In this document: positions 1 to 6,847 of the stretch, in pieces
How the letters are laid out: each line of letters begins with the position of its first letter
How positions within the stretch are numbered: the first letter of the stretch is position 1
Assembly (NCBI GenBank): GCA_915069725.1
Contig: CAJZFF010000009.1
Coordinates: 1 to 14,590, forward strand
Reading direction: 5' to 3'
DNA length: 14,590 bases
DNA from: an uncultured Actinomyces sp.
GTDB taxonomy: Bacteria > Actinomycetota > Actinomycetes > Actinomycetales > Actinomycetaceae
Program-made: the position numbers and the translations under genes
The notes under the pieces: generated by a model
Seen by the model: the letters and a program-made list of their open reading frames with translations, nothing else
Databases searched by the model: none
Told to the model about the DNA's origin: nothing

Positions 1-792
1 CTCGTCCAGGAAGGCCGCGTTGCCCCGGCGCCGGGCCGTCCACTCGGCCAGCCTGCTCAGCTGGACCCGGCCGACGGCCGCGGACGAGTCGGTCATGCGG
101 TTGTTCAGACCCACCAGTTCGTTGGCGTACTGCCGCTCCATGCCGTGATTGCGAAGCAGTCGCACCCGGCGCGCCAGTCCGGCGTCGCGAGTGGTGACCA
201 TGCCCCCCTCCAAGGAGGTCATGTTCTTGGTCGCGTAGAAGGAGAAGGATCCCCACGTCCCGAAAGTGCCCACCGGCCGGCCGTCGACGGCGGCGGCATG
301 CGCCTGGGCGCAGTCCTCGAGCACGGCCAGGCCATGAGCTCGGGCTATCCTCAGGATCTCGGGGATATTGGCCGGCAGACCGTACAGGTGCACCACCTCG
401 ATCGCCACGGTGCGCGCCGTGATCGCGGCCTCGACGCCAGCGGGGTCCAGGGTGAAGGTCACCGGGTCGATGTCGGCGAAGACCGGCACGGCACCGCTGA
501 TGGCCACCGAGTTGCCGGTGGCGGCGAAGGTGAAGGAGGGGACGATGACCTCCGGGGCCCCGCCGGCGCGCTCCTGGAGCTCGCTGGCCAGGGTGGCCAC
601 GTGCTGGGCCGAGGTGCCGGAGTTGACGGCCACGCAGTGGACGCCGTCGACGACCTGGGCGGAGAACTCCTCCTCGAAGGCCTTGACCTGGGGTCCCTGG
701 ACGACCATGCCCGCGGTGAGGACGGCGTCGACGGCGTCGCGCTCCTCCTGCCCGATGATCGGCTTGGCTGCTGGGATGAACTCGCGTGACAT
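1..792 (-). CDS. DegT/DnrJ/EryC1/StrS family sugar aminotransferase (3' end outside window)
   Basis: PLP-dependent aminotransferase of the sugar-nucleotide family (fold type I), expected to aminate a keto-sugar nucleotide in the cytoplasm. The first 264 residues are present and the frame is still open at the left edge; family members are usually about 360-400 residues. Visible landmarks are the N-terminal substrate region, NSGTSAQH (57-64) where the phosphate of PLP binds, VHLYG (134-138), EDCAQAH (159-165) with Asp160 expected to contact the PLP ring nitrogen and Gln163 nearby, and SFYATKN (183-190, adding Y/K context) with Lys189 as the Schiff-base lysine. The ATG shares its A with the TGA of the upstream acetyltransferase gene (TGATG), so translation is probably coupled. 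That partner suggests a WbpE/WlbC-type step making a 3-amino sugar uronate. Family is secure; exact substrate is inference. Confidence 0.93.
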   Translation of the reverse strand, partial: MSREFIPAAKPIIGQEERDAVDAVLTAGMVVQGPQVKAFEEEFSAQVVDGVHCVAVNSGTSAQHVATLASELQERAGGAPEVIVPSFTFAATGNSVAISGAVPVFADIDPVTFTLDPAGVEAAITARTVAIEVVHLYGLPANIPEILRIARAHGLAVLEDCAQAHAAAVDGRPVGTFGTWGSFSFYATKNMTSLEGGMVTTRDAGLARRVRLLRNHGMERQYANELVGLNNRMTDSSAAVGRVQLSRLAEWTARRRGNAAFLDE

Positions 793-1448
793 CAGTGGGT
801 GACCTCTCGGATGGTGGTGGATTCGGAGCTGGACTGCGAGCCGGACCCGGCAGCGGGCTCGGCGTCGAACTGCTCGTACAGGGTCCCGGTGACGGGGCAG
901 CGCCAGCGCGGGGCGCCGTCGGGGCCGGGGTCGGAGGGAATGAGGGGCTCACCGGCGCGCCCGACCCAGCCGATGCGGCGAGCGGGGACCCCGGCGACCA
1001 GGGCATGAGCGGGAACGTCCTTGGTGACCACGGCGCCGGCGGCCACCGTGGCCCAGGCCCCGATACGCACCGGAGCCACGCACACGGCGCGGGCGCCGAT
1101 CGACGCGCCCTGCTCGATGGTGACTCCCACGGGCTCCCAGTCGGCGGCCGACTTGAGCGAGCCGTCGGGGTTGACGGCCCGAGGGAAGTGGTCGTTGGTC
1201 AGCGTGACCGCCGGGCCGATGAAGACCCCGTCGGCCAGGCGGGCCGGCTCGTACACGAGGGCGTAGTTCTGCACCTTGCAGTTGTCTCCCATGACGACGC
1301 CCTCACCGATGTAGGCGCCGCGCCCCACAATGCAGTCCCGTCCGAGGACGGCGTGCTCACGGACCTGTGCGAGGTGCCAGATGCTGGTGCCCTCTCCGAG
1401 CACGGCTTCCTCGGAGACATCTGCGGACGGGGCGATGCGGGTGGCCAC
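792..1448 (-). CDS. Left-handed beta-helix N-acetyltransferase, WbpD/WlbB-like
   Basis: Cytoplasmic hexapeptide-repeat acyltransferase likely to N-acetylate the amino sugar made by the adjoining aminotransferase. Residues 5-160 carry repeated hexapeptide turns (for example VLGEG, VMGDNC, FIGPAV, SIGARA) with landmarks of the UDP-2-acetamido-3-amino-glucuronate acetyltransferase group: SIWHL (22-26), KVQNY (58-62), FIGP (76-79) and TNDHFPR (84-90). I chose the GTG at 1448 because AGGAG lies five bases upstream; an in-frame ATG at 1475 would add nine residues without a ribosome site. The tail (about 165-218) is hydrophilic and includes a single-cysteine CPVTG, reminiscent of half a zinc knuckle. 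It overlaps the aminotransferase by one base. WbpD-like function in a diacetamido-uronic acid pathway is inference from family and neighbour. Confidence 0.88.
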   Translation of the reverse strand: MATRIAPSADVSEEAVLGEGTSIWHLAQVREHAVLGRDCIVGRGAYIGEGVVMGDNCKVQNYALVYEPARLADGVFIGPAVTLTNDHFPRAVNPDGSLKSAADWEPVGVTIEQGASIGARAVCVAPVRIGAWATVAAGAVVTKDVPAHALVAGVPARRIGWVGRAGEPLIPSDPGPDGAPRWRCPVTGTLYEQFDAEPAAGSGSQSSSESTTIREVTH

Positions 1449-1453
1449 GGCGA

Positions 1454-1458
1454 CTCCT
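1454..1458 (-). promoter_or_regulatory. Shine-Dalgarno deciding the acetyltransferase start
   Basis: AGGAG on the minus strand ends five bases before the GTG at 1448. It favours that start over the in-frame ATG at 1475. Confidence 0.7.
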
Positions 1459-1462
1459 GTGC

Positions 1463-1517
1463 GGGCGGCTCGCACCGCCCTGACGATCGAATGAGTCCGG
1501 GCAGCCTGGTGGCTGCC
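1463..1517 (-). promoter_or_regulatory. Structured 5' leader of the acetyltransferase operon (two hairpins)
   Basis: Two GC-rich inverted repeats lie in the leader. One is GGGCGG/CCGCCC (1463-1468 with 1475-1480, six-base loop), just upstream of the AGGAG. The other is GGCAGCC/GGCTGCC (1500-1506 with 1511-1517, loop TGGT). No U-run follows, so they look more like leader structure than a classical terminator. A regulatory role is inferred only from position. Confidence 0.35.
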
Positions 1518-1571
1518 GGAAGCCGTGCCGCTCCGGTCGCCGGGGGCGGCGGGCGCTGCACGACCTGCCCC

Positions 1572-1577
1572 ATCCTA
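1572..1577 (-). promoter_or_regulatory. Putative -10 box for the acetyltransferase/aminotransferase operon
   Basis: TAGGAT on the minus strand fits the TANNNT form seen at other starts in this window. Transcription would begin near 1565, giving a leader of about 117 bases. No convincing -35 is visible at 16-18 bases. Confidence 0.35.
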
Positions 1578-1667
1578 GGGGACTCCTCCTCACGAGACGA
1601 CGCCTGGGCACGCCCCGAACGAGACCTACCCCACCAACACCGACCGCCCCCGCCTCCCGCAAGAGGG

Positions 1668-1701
1668 CTGACACCAACTCATCGCGTGCAAGAATGCGGA
1701 G
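1668..1701 (+). promoter_or_regulatory. Putative promoter of the GT2 gene, leaderless
   Basis: CTGACA (1668-1673) lies 16 bases before AAGAAT (1690-1695), which lies six bases before the GTG at 1702, so transcription would start on the start codon. The GGAGG at 1698-1702 touches the GTG and is too close to serve as its ribosome site. Confidence 0.5.
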
Positions 1702-2418
1702 GTGACTACCTCCAACGCAACGCAGACCGGGGAGCCCACCCCGGCGCACCCGGTCACCGACACCTGGCTCGTCATTCCCCTGTACAACGAGGCGACCGTC
1801 GTGCGCGAGGTCATCTCCCAGGCTCGCAAGATCTTCCCTTACGTCGTCGTCGTCGACGACGGCTCCAAGGACGCCTCCGCCCGGGAGGCGGCCGCCGCGG
1901 GGGCCGTGGTCGTGCGTCACCCGATCAACCTCGGCCAGGGCGCAGCGCTGCAGACGGGCTTCTCCTACGTCCTGGAGAAGACCAATGCCGACTATGTCGT
2001 CACCTTCGACGCCGACGGCCAGCACTCCACCACGGACGCCGCCGCCATGGTGGCCGCGGCGCGAGCTGAGAATCTCGCCGTCGTCCTCGGCTCGCGCTTC
2101 CTCGAGGGCCCCTCCCCGGTGGGATGGCTCAAGCGGATCGTCCTGCGCACGGCGGCGGCCGTCAGCTCGCACACCTCCGGCATGCGTCTGACCGATGCCC
2201 ACAACGGCCTGCGGGTGATCCGCCGCGACGTCCTGGCACAGCTCGACCTCAAGCAGAACCGGATGGCGCACGCCAGCGAGATCATTCGCCAGATCGGCGC
2301 CACCGGCATGCCCTGGCGCGAGTTCCCGGTGCACATCGTCTACACCGACTACTCCCGCGCCAAGGGCCAGTCCCTGTGGAACTCGGTCAACATCCTGGTC
2401 GACCTGCTCTTCTCCTGA
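1702..2418 (+). CDS. Glycosyltransferase family 2 (polyprenyl-phosphate sugar synthase-like)
   Basis: A 238-residue GT-A fold glycosyltransferase, close to the size of a catalytic domain alone and without membrane segments. It has the opening strand and loop LVIPLYNE (23-30), VVVVDDGSKD (48-57) for nucleotide binding, NLGQGAALQTG (76-86), and the metal-binding DADGQH (103-108). The later LTDAHNGLRVIRR stretch is typical of dolichyl/polyprenyl-phosphate mannose or glucose synthase-like enzymes. It would transfer a sugar from a nucleotide donor to polyprenyl phosphate or a lipid-linked glycan at the inner membrane face. A DUF2304 membrane gene follows 22 bases later, a common pairing. The GTG start is supported by the promoter spacing. 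Family is firm; donor and acceptor are unknown. Confidence 0.9.
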   Translation: MTTSNATQTGEPTPAHPVTDTWLVIPLYNEATVVREVISQARKIFPYVVVVDDGSKDASAREAAAAGAVVVRHPINLGQGAALQTGFSYVLEKTNADYVVTFDADGQHSTTDAAAMVAAARAENLAVVLGSRFLEGPSPVGWLKRIVLRTAAAVSSHTSGMRLTDAHNGLRVIRRDVLAQLDLKQNRMAHASEIIRQIGATGMPWREFPVHIVYTDYSRAKGQSLWNSVNILVDLLFS

Positions 2419-2426
2419 GCCCGCAC

Positions 2427-2432
2427 GGAAGG
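2427..2432 (+). promoter_or_regulatory. Shine-Dalgarno of the DUF2304 gene
   Basis: GGAAGG lies eight bases before the ATG at 2441. This fits an operon-internal gene, in contrast to the leaderless first gene. Confidence 0.6.
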
Positions 2433-2440
2433 CACAGCCC

Positions 2441-2854
2441 ATGATTCATCAGTTCGCCACCCAGGTCACGCCGATCACGAACCACCAGTTCTACATCCAG
2501 GCCGCCCTGATCCTGGCCGTGATCGCCGTCGGCTGGATGATGCTGCGCACCCCCGGCGGGGCCCGCCACATGGCCGCCCGCAGGCTGGTCACCCTGGCCT
2601 TCGTGGCCTTCGCCGTCTTCAACATCACCTTCCCCTGGGTGATGAGCTCGATCGCGCACCGGATGGGGGTCGGGCGAGGCACTGACTTCCTGCTCTATGC
2701 CCTGGTCATCGCCTTCCTGGCGCAGATCCTCTCCTCCTTCAGGCGCAACAGTGCCAGAGAGCGGCAGATCACTCACCTGGCTCGGCGTATCGCCCTGGAC
2801 AACGCCCCCGAGCCCCCTGCCGGCGCGCGGCTCAGCACCGAGACCGACGACTGA
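2441..2854 (+). CDS. DUF2304 family small membrane protein
   Basis: A 137-residue integral membrane protein with three hydrophobic segments (about 19-35, 49-67 and 82-100) and a charged cytoplasmic tail rich in Arg and Glu (101-137). GVGRGTDFLLY (76-86) just before the third segment is the signature I associate with DUF2304. Its function is not established. In many actinobacteria it is encoded directly after a GT2 polyprenyl-phosphate glycosyltransferase, as here, so a role as membrane anchor or partner for that soluble enzyme is plausible but inferred. It is convergent with the next gene, 35 bases away. Confidence 0.82.
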   Translation: MIHQFATQVTPITNHQFYIQAALILAVIAVGWMMLRTPGGARHMAARRLVTLAFVAFAVFNITFPWVMSSIAHRMGVGRGTDFLLYALVIAFLAQILSSFRRNSARERQITHLARRIALDNAPEPPAGARLSTETDD

Positions 2855-2864
2855 CCCGGAGACA

Positions 2865-2880
2865 CCCGGAGAGCACCGGG
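2865..2880. terminator. Weak hairpin between convergent genes
   Basis: CCCGG and CCGGG form a five-pair stem with a six-base loop in the 35-base gap between the DUF2304 and rhamnosyltransferase stops. There is no U-run. It is short enough to be chance. Confidence 0.2.
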
Positions 2881-2889
2881 CGCTCCCCC

Positions 2890-3843
2890 TCAGTGCCGGG
2901 AGGCGCGGACCTCGAGCTCCTCGCGCAGGCGCAGCCCGCCGTTCAGCAGCCAGCGCACCGGCGCCTGCCAGGGAGCGTCGTAGACACCGCTGAGGTAATG
3001 GCGGGCGGAGGCGTGGTGCGCCCGGATCATCTTCTCGGGGCGGGCCTTCCAGCTGGCCCCCTGCTCGTGGACGACGACGGAGTCCGACACCTGCACGTTG
3101 AGCCAGCCGGCCCGTCCGACCCGCTCCCCCAAATCCACGTCCTCGAAGAACATGAAGTAGTCGTCGTCGAAGCCCTCCAGGCGCCTCCAGGCGGCGGCGG
3201 GCAGCAGCAGGCAGGCCCCGGAGAGCCAGCCCACTGTCCGGGTCCCGTCGCAGCCCCCCTGTCCGGCAGTGTGATAGGCGGCGGAGAAGGGGTTGGCCGG
3301 CCAGATCTTGCCCAGAACGGCGTGCCCTGCACCCTTGACCAGGGAGGGCAGGGCGCGCCCGGAGGGGTAGACAGTGCCGTCGGGGTTGAGCAGGAGAGGC
3401 CCCAGACAGCCGGCCGCCGGGTTGGCCAGGCCCGCATCAATGAGGACGTCGAGGCTCCCGGGTCTCCAGACGAGATCGGGATTGGCCACCACGATCCAGT
3501 CCTCCTCCAGATCCGCGGCCGCCAGGTTGGCGCCCGCCCCGTAACCGAGGTTGGTGCCGTCCCCGACGACGCGCGCCCCGTGCCGCTGAGCAGCAGCAGT
3601 GACGACGTCGTGCTCGGTGCCGTTGTCCGCGATGACGACGACGAGCCTGCGCGCCGTCGCCGTGGCCAAGGAGGCCAGGAAGCGTTCCAGCTCCTCACCC
3701 GGGTTGAAGGCGACCGTCACCACTCGCACGCTCTGCTCATCGGGAGGGAGGGCCCGAGCCCCCGAGCGCTCCCCTACCTGATCCGAAGCACTGACGGGAG
3801 CGGCCGAGGCACTGGTCGGCGTGGGTTTGGCAACACTGGTCAC
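2890..3843 (-). CDS. Glycosyltransferase family 2, WbbL-like rhamnosyltransferase
   Basis: A 317-residue GT2 enzyme resembling WbbL, which adds rhamnose from dTDP-rhamnose to GlcNAc-PP-polyprenol in wall-polymer linker synthesis. After an Ala/Ser/Pro-rich N-terminus (1-38) come VVTVAFNPG (41-49), VVIADNGT (69-76), NLGYGAGAN (98-106), the metal-site-like VANPDLVW (119-126), GWLSGACLLL (205-214), and GFDDDYFMFFEDVDLGERV (224-242), whose FFEDVDL is characteristic of the rhamnosyltransferase subgroup. The GTG at 3843 has no Shine-Dalgarno but has TAGGCT six bases before it. The gene is divergent from the first LCP gene, consistent with a shared role in wall glycopolymer assembly. Rhamnose as donor is inference; GT2 membership is clear. 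Confidence 0.9.
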   Translation of the reverse strand: MTSVAKPTPTSASAAPVSASDQVGERSGARALPPDEQSVRVVTVAFNPGEELERFLASLATATARRLVVVIADNGTEHDVVTAAAQRHGARVVGDGTNLGYGAGANLAAADLEEDWIVVANPDLVWRPGSLDVLIDAGLANPAAGCLGPLLLNPDGTVYPSGRALPSLVKGAGHAVLGKIWPANPFSAAYHTAGQGGCDGTRTVGWLSGACLLLPAAAWRRLEGFDDDYFMFFEDVDLGERVGRAGWLNVQVSDSVVVHEQGASWKARPEKMIRAHHASARHYLSGVYDAPWQAPVRWLLNGGLRLREELEVRASRH

Positions 3844-3849
3844 GGACAG

Positions 3850-3855
3850 AGCCTA
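3850..3855 (-). promoter_or_regulatory. Putative -10 box, leaderless rhamnosyltransferase gene
   Basis: TAGGCT on the minus strand is separated by six bases from the GTG at 3843, placing the transcription start on the start codon. No clear -35 is seen. Confidence 0.5.
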
Positions 3856-3860
3856 GCCCC

Positions 3861-3909
3861 GTTACCCCTGTGAGAGGCTTCACCCAGCATTGGGTAAATC
3901 TCATGTAAC
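3861..3909. repeat. Nested inverted repeats in a divergent promoter region
   Basis: Three pairs of arms are nested in order: GTTAC (3861-3865) with GTAAC (3905-3909), TGAGA (3871-3875) with TCTCA (3899-3903), and ACCCA (3882-3886) with TGGGT (3891-3895) around GCAT. The flanks are asymmetric (11-base and 8-base arms of filler), so it is not a perfect operator. It lies upstream of both divergent -10 boxes. Confidence 0.4.
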
Positions 3910-3949
3910 AGGTGTAGGCAGACCCATATGGTTTAGCAGTCTCGTTCCC

Positions 3950-3955
3950 TATGAT
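3950..3955 (+). promoter_or_regulatory. -10 box of the first LCP gene, leaderless
   Basis: TATGAT is a five-of-six match to TATAAT and ends seven bases before GTG 3963. The alternative ATG at 3951 lies inside this box, so it could not be in a transcript made from it. Confidence 0.6.
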
Positions 3956-3962
3956 CACTTCC

Positions 3963-5246
3963 GTGCCTCAGTTCAGTAAGCCGCATGCGCGACACTCCTC
4001 CAAGGAACTCGGACGCCGCCTGGCCCGACGAGTGGGACTCAGCCTGCTCGCGGTGACGATCTTCGTCGTCTCCGCCGCGGGCTTCGCGTGGCACAACATC
4101 CAGTCGCGGATCGCCTGGTTCAACATCGACAGCCTTCTGACCGAGGAGGACCGGCCCGGCACCAAGCCGCCGGACAGCTACGAGGGCCGAGCCGTCAACC
4201 TTCTGATCCTGGGCACCGACTCGCGCGCGGGGAATAACAACGTCGACGGCTCACAGGGCGACGACGAGGTCTCCGTGGCCCGCTCCGACACGGCGCTGGT
4301 CATGCACATCTCGGCCGATCGCACGCGCGTCGATGCCGTGTCCATCCCCCGCGACACCCTGGTCGACATCCCCGAGTGCACGAGCCTCGACGGCGGGAAG
4401 ACCGACGCCAGCGAGGACGCACCGTTCAACTCCGCCTTCGCCAACGGAGCCGGCAGCAGCAGTAACGACAAGAAGGCCGTTGCCTCCGGGGCCACCTGCA
4501 CCCTCAAGACCGTGGAGAAGCTGACGCACGTGCGCATCGATGACTTCGTCGTCGTCGACTTCTCAGGCCTGTCCAAAGTGGTTGACTCCCTCGGCGGCGT
4601 CCACGTGCAGGTCGATGAGGCCATTGACGACTCCGAGTACACCGGTTTCAAGCTCGATGAGGGCTGCCAGAAGCTGAACGGCGAGAACGCCCTGCAGTAC
4701 GCCCGTGTCCGGCACGGGGTGAGTGACGGCTCGGATCTCTCCCGTATCACCCGTCAGCAGAACCTCATGCGGGCCATGGCCTCCAAGGCGCTGTCCTCCA
4801 GCCTCCTGACGCAGTCCGGCTTCCTGACCTCCACCCTGGAGACGCTCACCACGTCCGAGCGCATCGGTCAGATCGGCAACCTGTCGGGCCTGGCCTACTC
4901 CATTCAGGGCGTGGGCATCGACAAGATCAACTTCGTCACCATGCCGAACCAGCCCGCAGACAACCCGAACCAGGTGGTCCCCGCCGAGGGCGCCAAGAAG
5001 GTCTGGAAGGCCCTCGAGGACGACAAGCCCATCCCCTCCGACACCTCGGCCCCCGCCTCGTCGGACTCGAGCGCCACCGCGGACGGCTCCGCCTCGGAGA
5101 ACACTGACGAGTCCTCAGAGTCCTCGGAGTCCTCCGAGTCCTCCCAGGCCACCCCGACGCCGGCTCCGGCCACCCAGGCCCCCAAGGCGAGCACCCCCCA
5201 GCAGCAACCCGCCGCGAAGCCGACCACCCCTGCCTGCCCCGCCTGA
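3963..5246 (+). CDS. LCP (LytR-CpsA-Psr) family phosphotransferase with Ser/Glu-rich tail
   Basis: LCP enzymes move lipid-linked glycopolymers onto peptidoglycan or surface proteins outside the membrane. This 427-residue protein has a short basic N-terminus, one membrane anchor (about 24-44) and an extracytoplasmic LCP domain (about 78-355). Signature parts are LILGTDSR (81-88), RSDTALVM (107-114) and SIPRDT (127-132), with Arg130/Asp131 in the polyprenyl-pyrophosphate site, then ALQYARVRHG (243-252) and DLSRITRQQ (258-266). Cys139, Cys179 and Cys235 lie in the domain and could form a disulfide. The tail from about 360 is low-complexity, with four ESS repeats and a Pro/Ala/Thr stretch ending in CPA. 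I prefer GTG 3963 over in-frame ATG 3951, which falls within the -10 box and lacks a ribosome site. A second LCP gene follows after 15 bases. Confidence 0.93.
   Translation: MPQFSKPHARHSSKELGRRLARRVGLSLLAVTIFVVSAAGFAWHNIQSRIAWFNIDSLLTEEDRPGTKPPDSYEGRAVNLLILGTDSRAGNNNVDGSQGDDEVSVARSDTALVMHISADRTRVDAVSIPRDTLVDIPECTSLDGGKTDASEDAPFNSAFANGAGSSSNDKKAVASGATCTLKTVEKLTHVRIDDFVVVDFSGLSKVVDSLGGVHVQVDEAIDDSEYTGFKLDEGCQKLNGENALQYARVRHGVSDGSDLSRITRQQNLMRAMASKALSSSLLTQSGFLTSTLETLTTSERIGQIGNLSGLAYSIQGVGIDKINFVTMPNQPADNPNQVVPAEGAKKVWKALEDDKPIPSDTSAPASSDSSATADGSASENTDESSESSESSESSQATPTPAPATQAPKASTPQQQPAAKPTTPACPA
5109..5144 (+). repeat. 9-bp tandem repeat (four units) inside the first LCP gene
   Basis: Four units of GAGTCCTC plus a variable last base occur at 5109, 5118, 5127 and 5136. 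Each encodes Glu-Ser-Ser. Gain or loss of a unit keeps the frame, so tail length could vary between strains. Confidence 0.8.
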
Positions 5247-5248
5247 GG

Positions 5249-5254
5249 CAGAAT
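5249..5254 (+). promoter_or_regulatory. Possible -10 box of the second LCP gene
   Basis: CAGAAT ends seven bases before GTG 5262, with no Shine-Dalgarno in the 15-base gap. It lacks the leading T of TANNNT, so this is weaker than the other examples. Read-through from the first LCP gene is also likely. Confidence 0.3.
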
Positions 5255-5261
5255 CAGTGGT

Positions 5262-6764
5262 GTGACTCCGACAGACGACTCACTCCCGCCCTCGATCACC
5301 CCCGGCTCCGACGGAGGCAGGTCTCCGCGCCGGCAGCGCCCCATCGATGCCGTCAATCAGCGCAGCCGCGAGCGCGGGGAGGCACCCGGTGGCGAGGACA
5401 CTGCCCAGCCCACCGACGTCGCCGGAGGCTCCCCGCGCCGCCCGTCATCGGCCTCTGGTACCCGCCGGCCCCAGCGACACTCAGTCCTGGGTCGTCAGGA
5501 CAGCGACGAGCAGCAGGCCTCGGCCCAGTCCGCCTCTGAGCGAACGGGCCAGCAGCCACCCTCGGTCCAACCCCGGCGCCCAGCCGCCCCGTCTCAACGA
5601 GGCAGCCACGCCCGGGCCGGGTCGAGTGCGGTCCCCTTGGAGCCGGATGCCGACGGACGCAGTGCCGCATCCGGCCCGGAGCGCACACAGGCGATGCCTG
5701 TGCGACGCGGCACCTACCCCGTAGGGTCCCAGAGCCCGCAGTCCCCGCATGAGCCCGTTCCGGGCGGGCCGGAGCTCAAGCCCGAGCAGCCGCGGCAGCC
5801 GAAGCGCTCCCGGCCGCGATGGCGCCGGATCCTGGGCTGGACGGTCGTCGTCATCGTGGTTGTCCTGGCTCTCATTGCAGCGCGGGTCGCCTGGCTGTGG
5901 AATGACGTCTCCTCCCAGCTCCATCGCGTCGACGCCCTGTCCGGGGCGGCGGACACTCCGGGCGAGACCTGGCTCATCGTGGGTTCGGACGCGCGTGGCG
6001 GTGTCATCCAGGATGACACCGAAGGTGCCCGCGCCGACTCCGTCATGCTGCTGCACAAGGCGGTCAACGGGCAGACAAGCCTGACCTCCCTGCCGCGTGA
6101 CACCTTCGTGGACATCCCCGAGTACGGGGAGAACAAGATCAACGCCGCCTACTCCTACGGCGGCCCCAAGCTGCTGGTCCAGACCGTGGAGAAGCTCTCC
6201 GGGCTGACCGTGGACCACTATGTGGAGGTCGGCATGACCGGGGTGTCCCAGACGGTCGACGCCGTCGGCGGGGTCAACGTCTGCCTGGACTACGACGTCG
6301 CCGACGAGGACTCGGGCCTGGTCTGGGACACCTCTCAGGGCACGTGTCAGACGGTGGACGGGACGAAGGCGCTGGCCTACTCCCGGATGCGCAAGTCGGA
6401 CCCGACCGGCGACGTGGGTCGCGGTCAGCGCCAGCGCGCCGTCATCTCGGCAGTGGTCTCCAAGGCGGCGACGCCGTCCACCGCCTTCTCCTTCTCCCGG
6501 CAGGACGCGCTGGTCGACGCCGGCACGAACGCACTCACGGTGGATCGCAGCGCCGGCACCATGAGCATCGCCCAGATGGTGCTGGCCTTCCGCTCCGCCT
6601 CCGGTGGCGGCCTGACCGGGGCCCCGCCCATTGAGGATCCCGCCTACTCCCCCGAAGACGCCGACATCGGCGAAACGGTGCTGCTGCGGGACACGACCGC
6701 ACCGGACTTCTTCTCCAAGCTGCGCGACGGGAAGCTGACGGCCGCGGACTTCAACCAGTCCTGA
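5262..6764 (+). CDS. LCP (LytR-CpsA-Psr) family protein with long disordered N-terminus
   Basis: A second LCP phosphotransferase, 500 residues. It opens with about 188 residues of Pro/Ser/Arg/Gln-rich, probably disordered cytoplasmic sequence, then a membrane anchor (about 192-212) and an external LCP domain from about 236. Signatures are WLIVGSDARGG (237-247), RADSVMLLH (257-265), SLPRDTFVDIP (276-286) with Arg279/Asp280, NKINAAYSYGG (291-301), and ALAYSRMRKSDPTGDVGRGQRQR (positions 370-392), whose arginines fit the pyrophosphate site. Cys341 and Cys362 flank a short loop and may be disulfide-bonded, as is common in actinobacterial LCPs. The GTG start is supported by the short gap, but the N-terminus could be over-long by some residues. 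Tandem with the first LCP, suggesting paralogues with different acceptors or partners (inference). Confidence 0.92.
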   Translation: MTPTDDSLPPSITPGSDGGRSPRRQRPIDAVNQRSRERGEAPGGEDTAQPTDVAGGSPRRPSSASGTRRPQRHSVLGRQDSDEQQASAQSASERTGQQPPSVQPRRPAAPSQRGSHARAGSSAVPLEPDADGRSAASGPERTQAMPVRRGTYPVGSQSPQSPHEPVPGGPELKPEQPRQPKRSRPRWRRILGWTVVVIVVVLALIAARVAWLWNDVSSQLHRVDALSGAADTPGETWLIVGSDARGGVIQDDTEGARADSVMLLHKAVNGQTSLTSLPRDTFVDIPEYGENKINAAYSYGGPKLLVQTVEKLSGLTVDHYVEVGMTGVSQTVDAVGGVNVCLDYDVADEDSGLVWDTSQGTCQTVDGTKALAYSRMRKSDPTGDVGRGQRQRAVISAVVSKAATPSTAFSFSRQDALVDAGTNALTVDRSAGTMSIAQMVLAFRSASGGGLTGAPPIEDPAYSPEDADIGETVLLRDTTAPDFFSKLRDGKLTAADFNQS

Positions 6765-6787
6765 CGCTCAGGCACCGAAGACGCACA

Positions 6788-6829
6788 CGTGCGGGCCGGT
6801 TCCCCGGGAGAGGGGAACCGGCCCGCACG
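6788..6829. terminator. Strong hairpin, likely bidirectional terminator between LCP gene and galE
   Basis: Perfect 18-bp inverted repeat: arms 6788-6805 and 6812-6829 around loop GGGAGA. It lies between the stops of two convergent genes (6764 and 6848). No T-run follows on either strand, as in the U-tract-less hairpins proposed for high-GC actinobacteria. Confidence 0.7.
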
Positions 6830-6847
6830 CCGTGGTGTTGGGACCGC

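Noticed and set aside
145..789. Plus-strand open frames opposite the aminotransferase, and similar long antisense frames throughout
   Set aside because: High GC keeps antisense frames open; these have Gly/Arg/Asp/His-rich composition and no domain features, while the opposite strand encodes a clear family member.
1199..1573. Minus-strand frame starting at ATG 1573, close to the TAGGAT box
   Set aside because: The ATG overlaps the box, the peptide is Pro/Arg/Ala-rich with no family features, and most of it is out of frame over the well-supported acetyltransferase gene.
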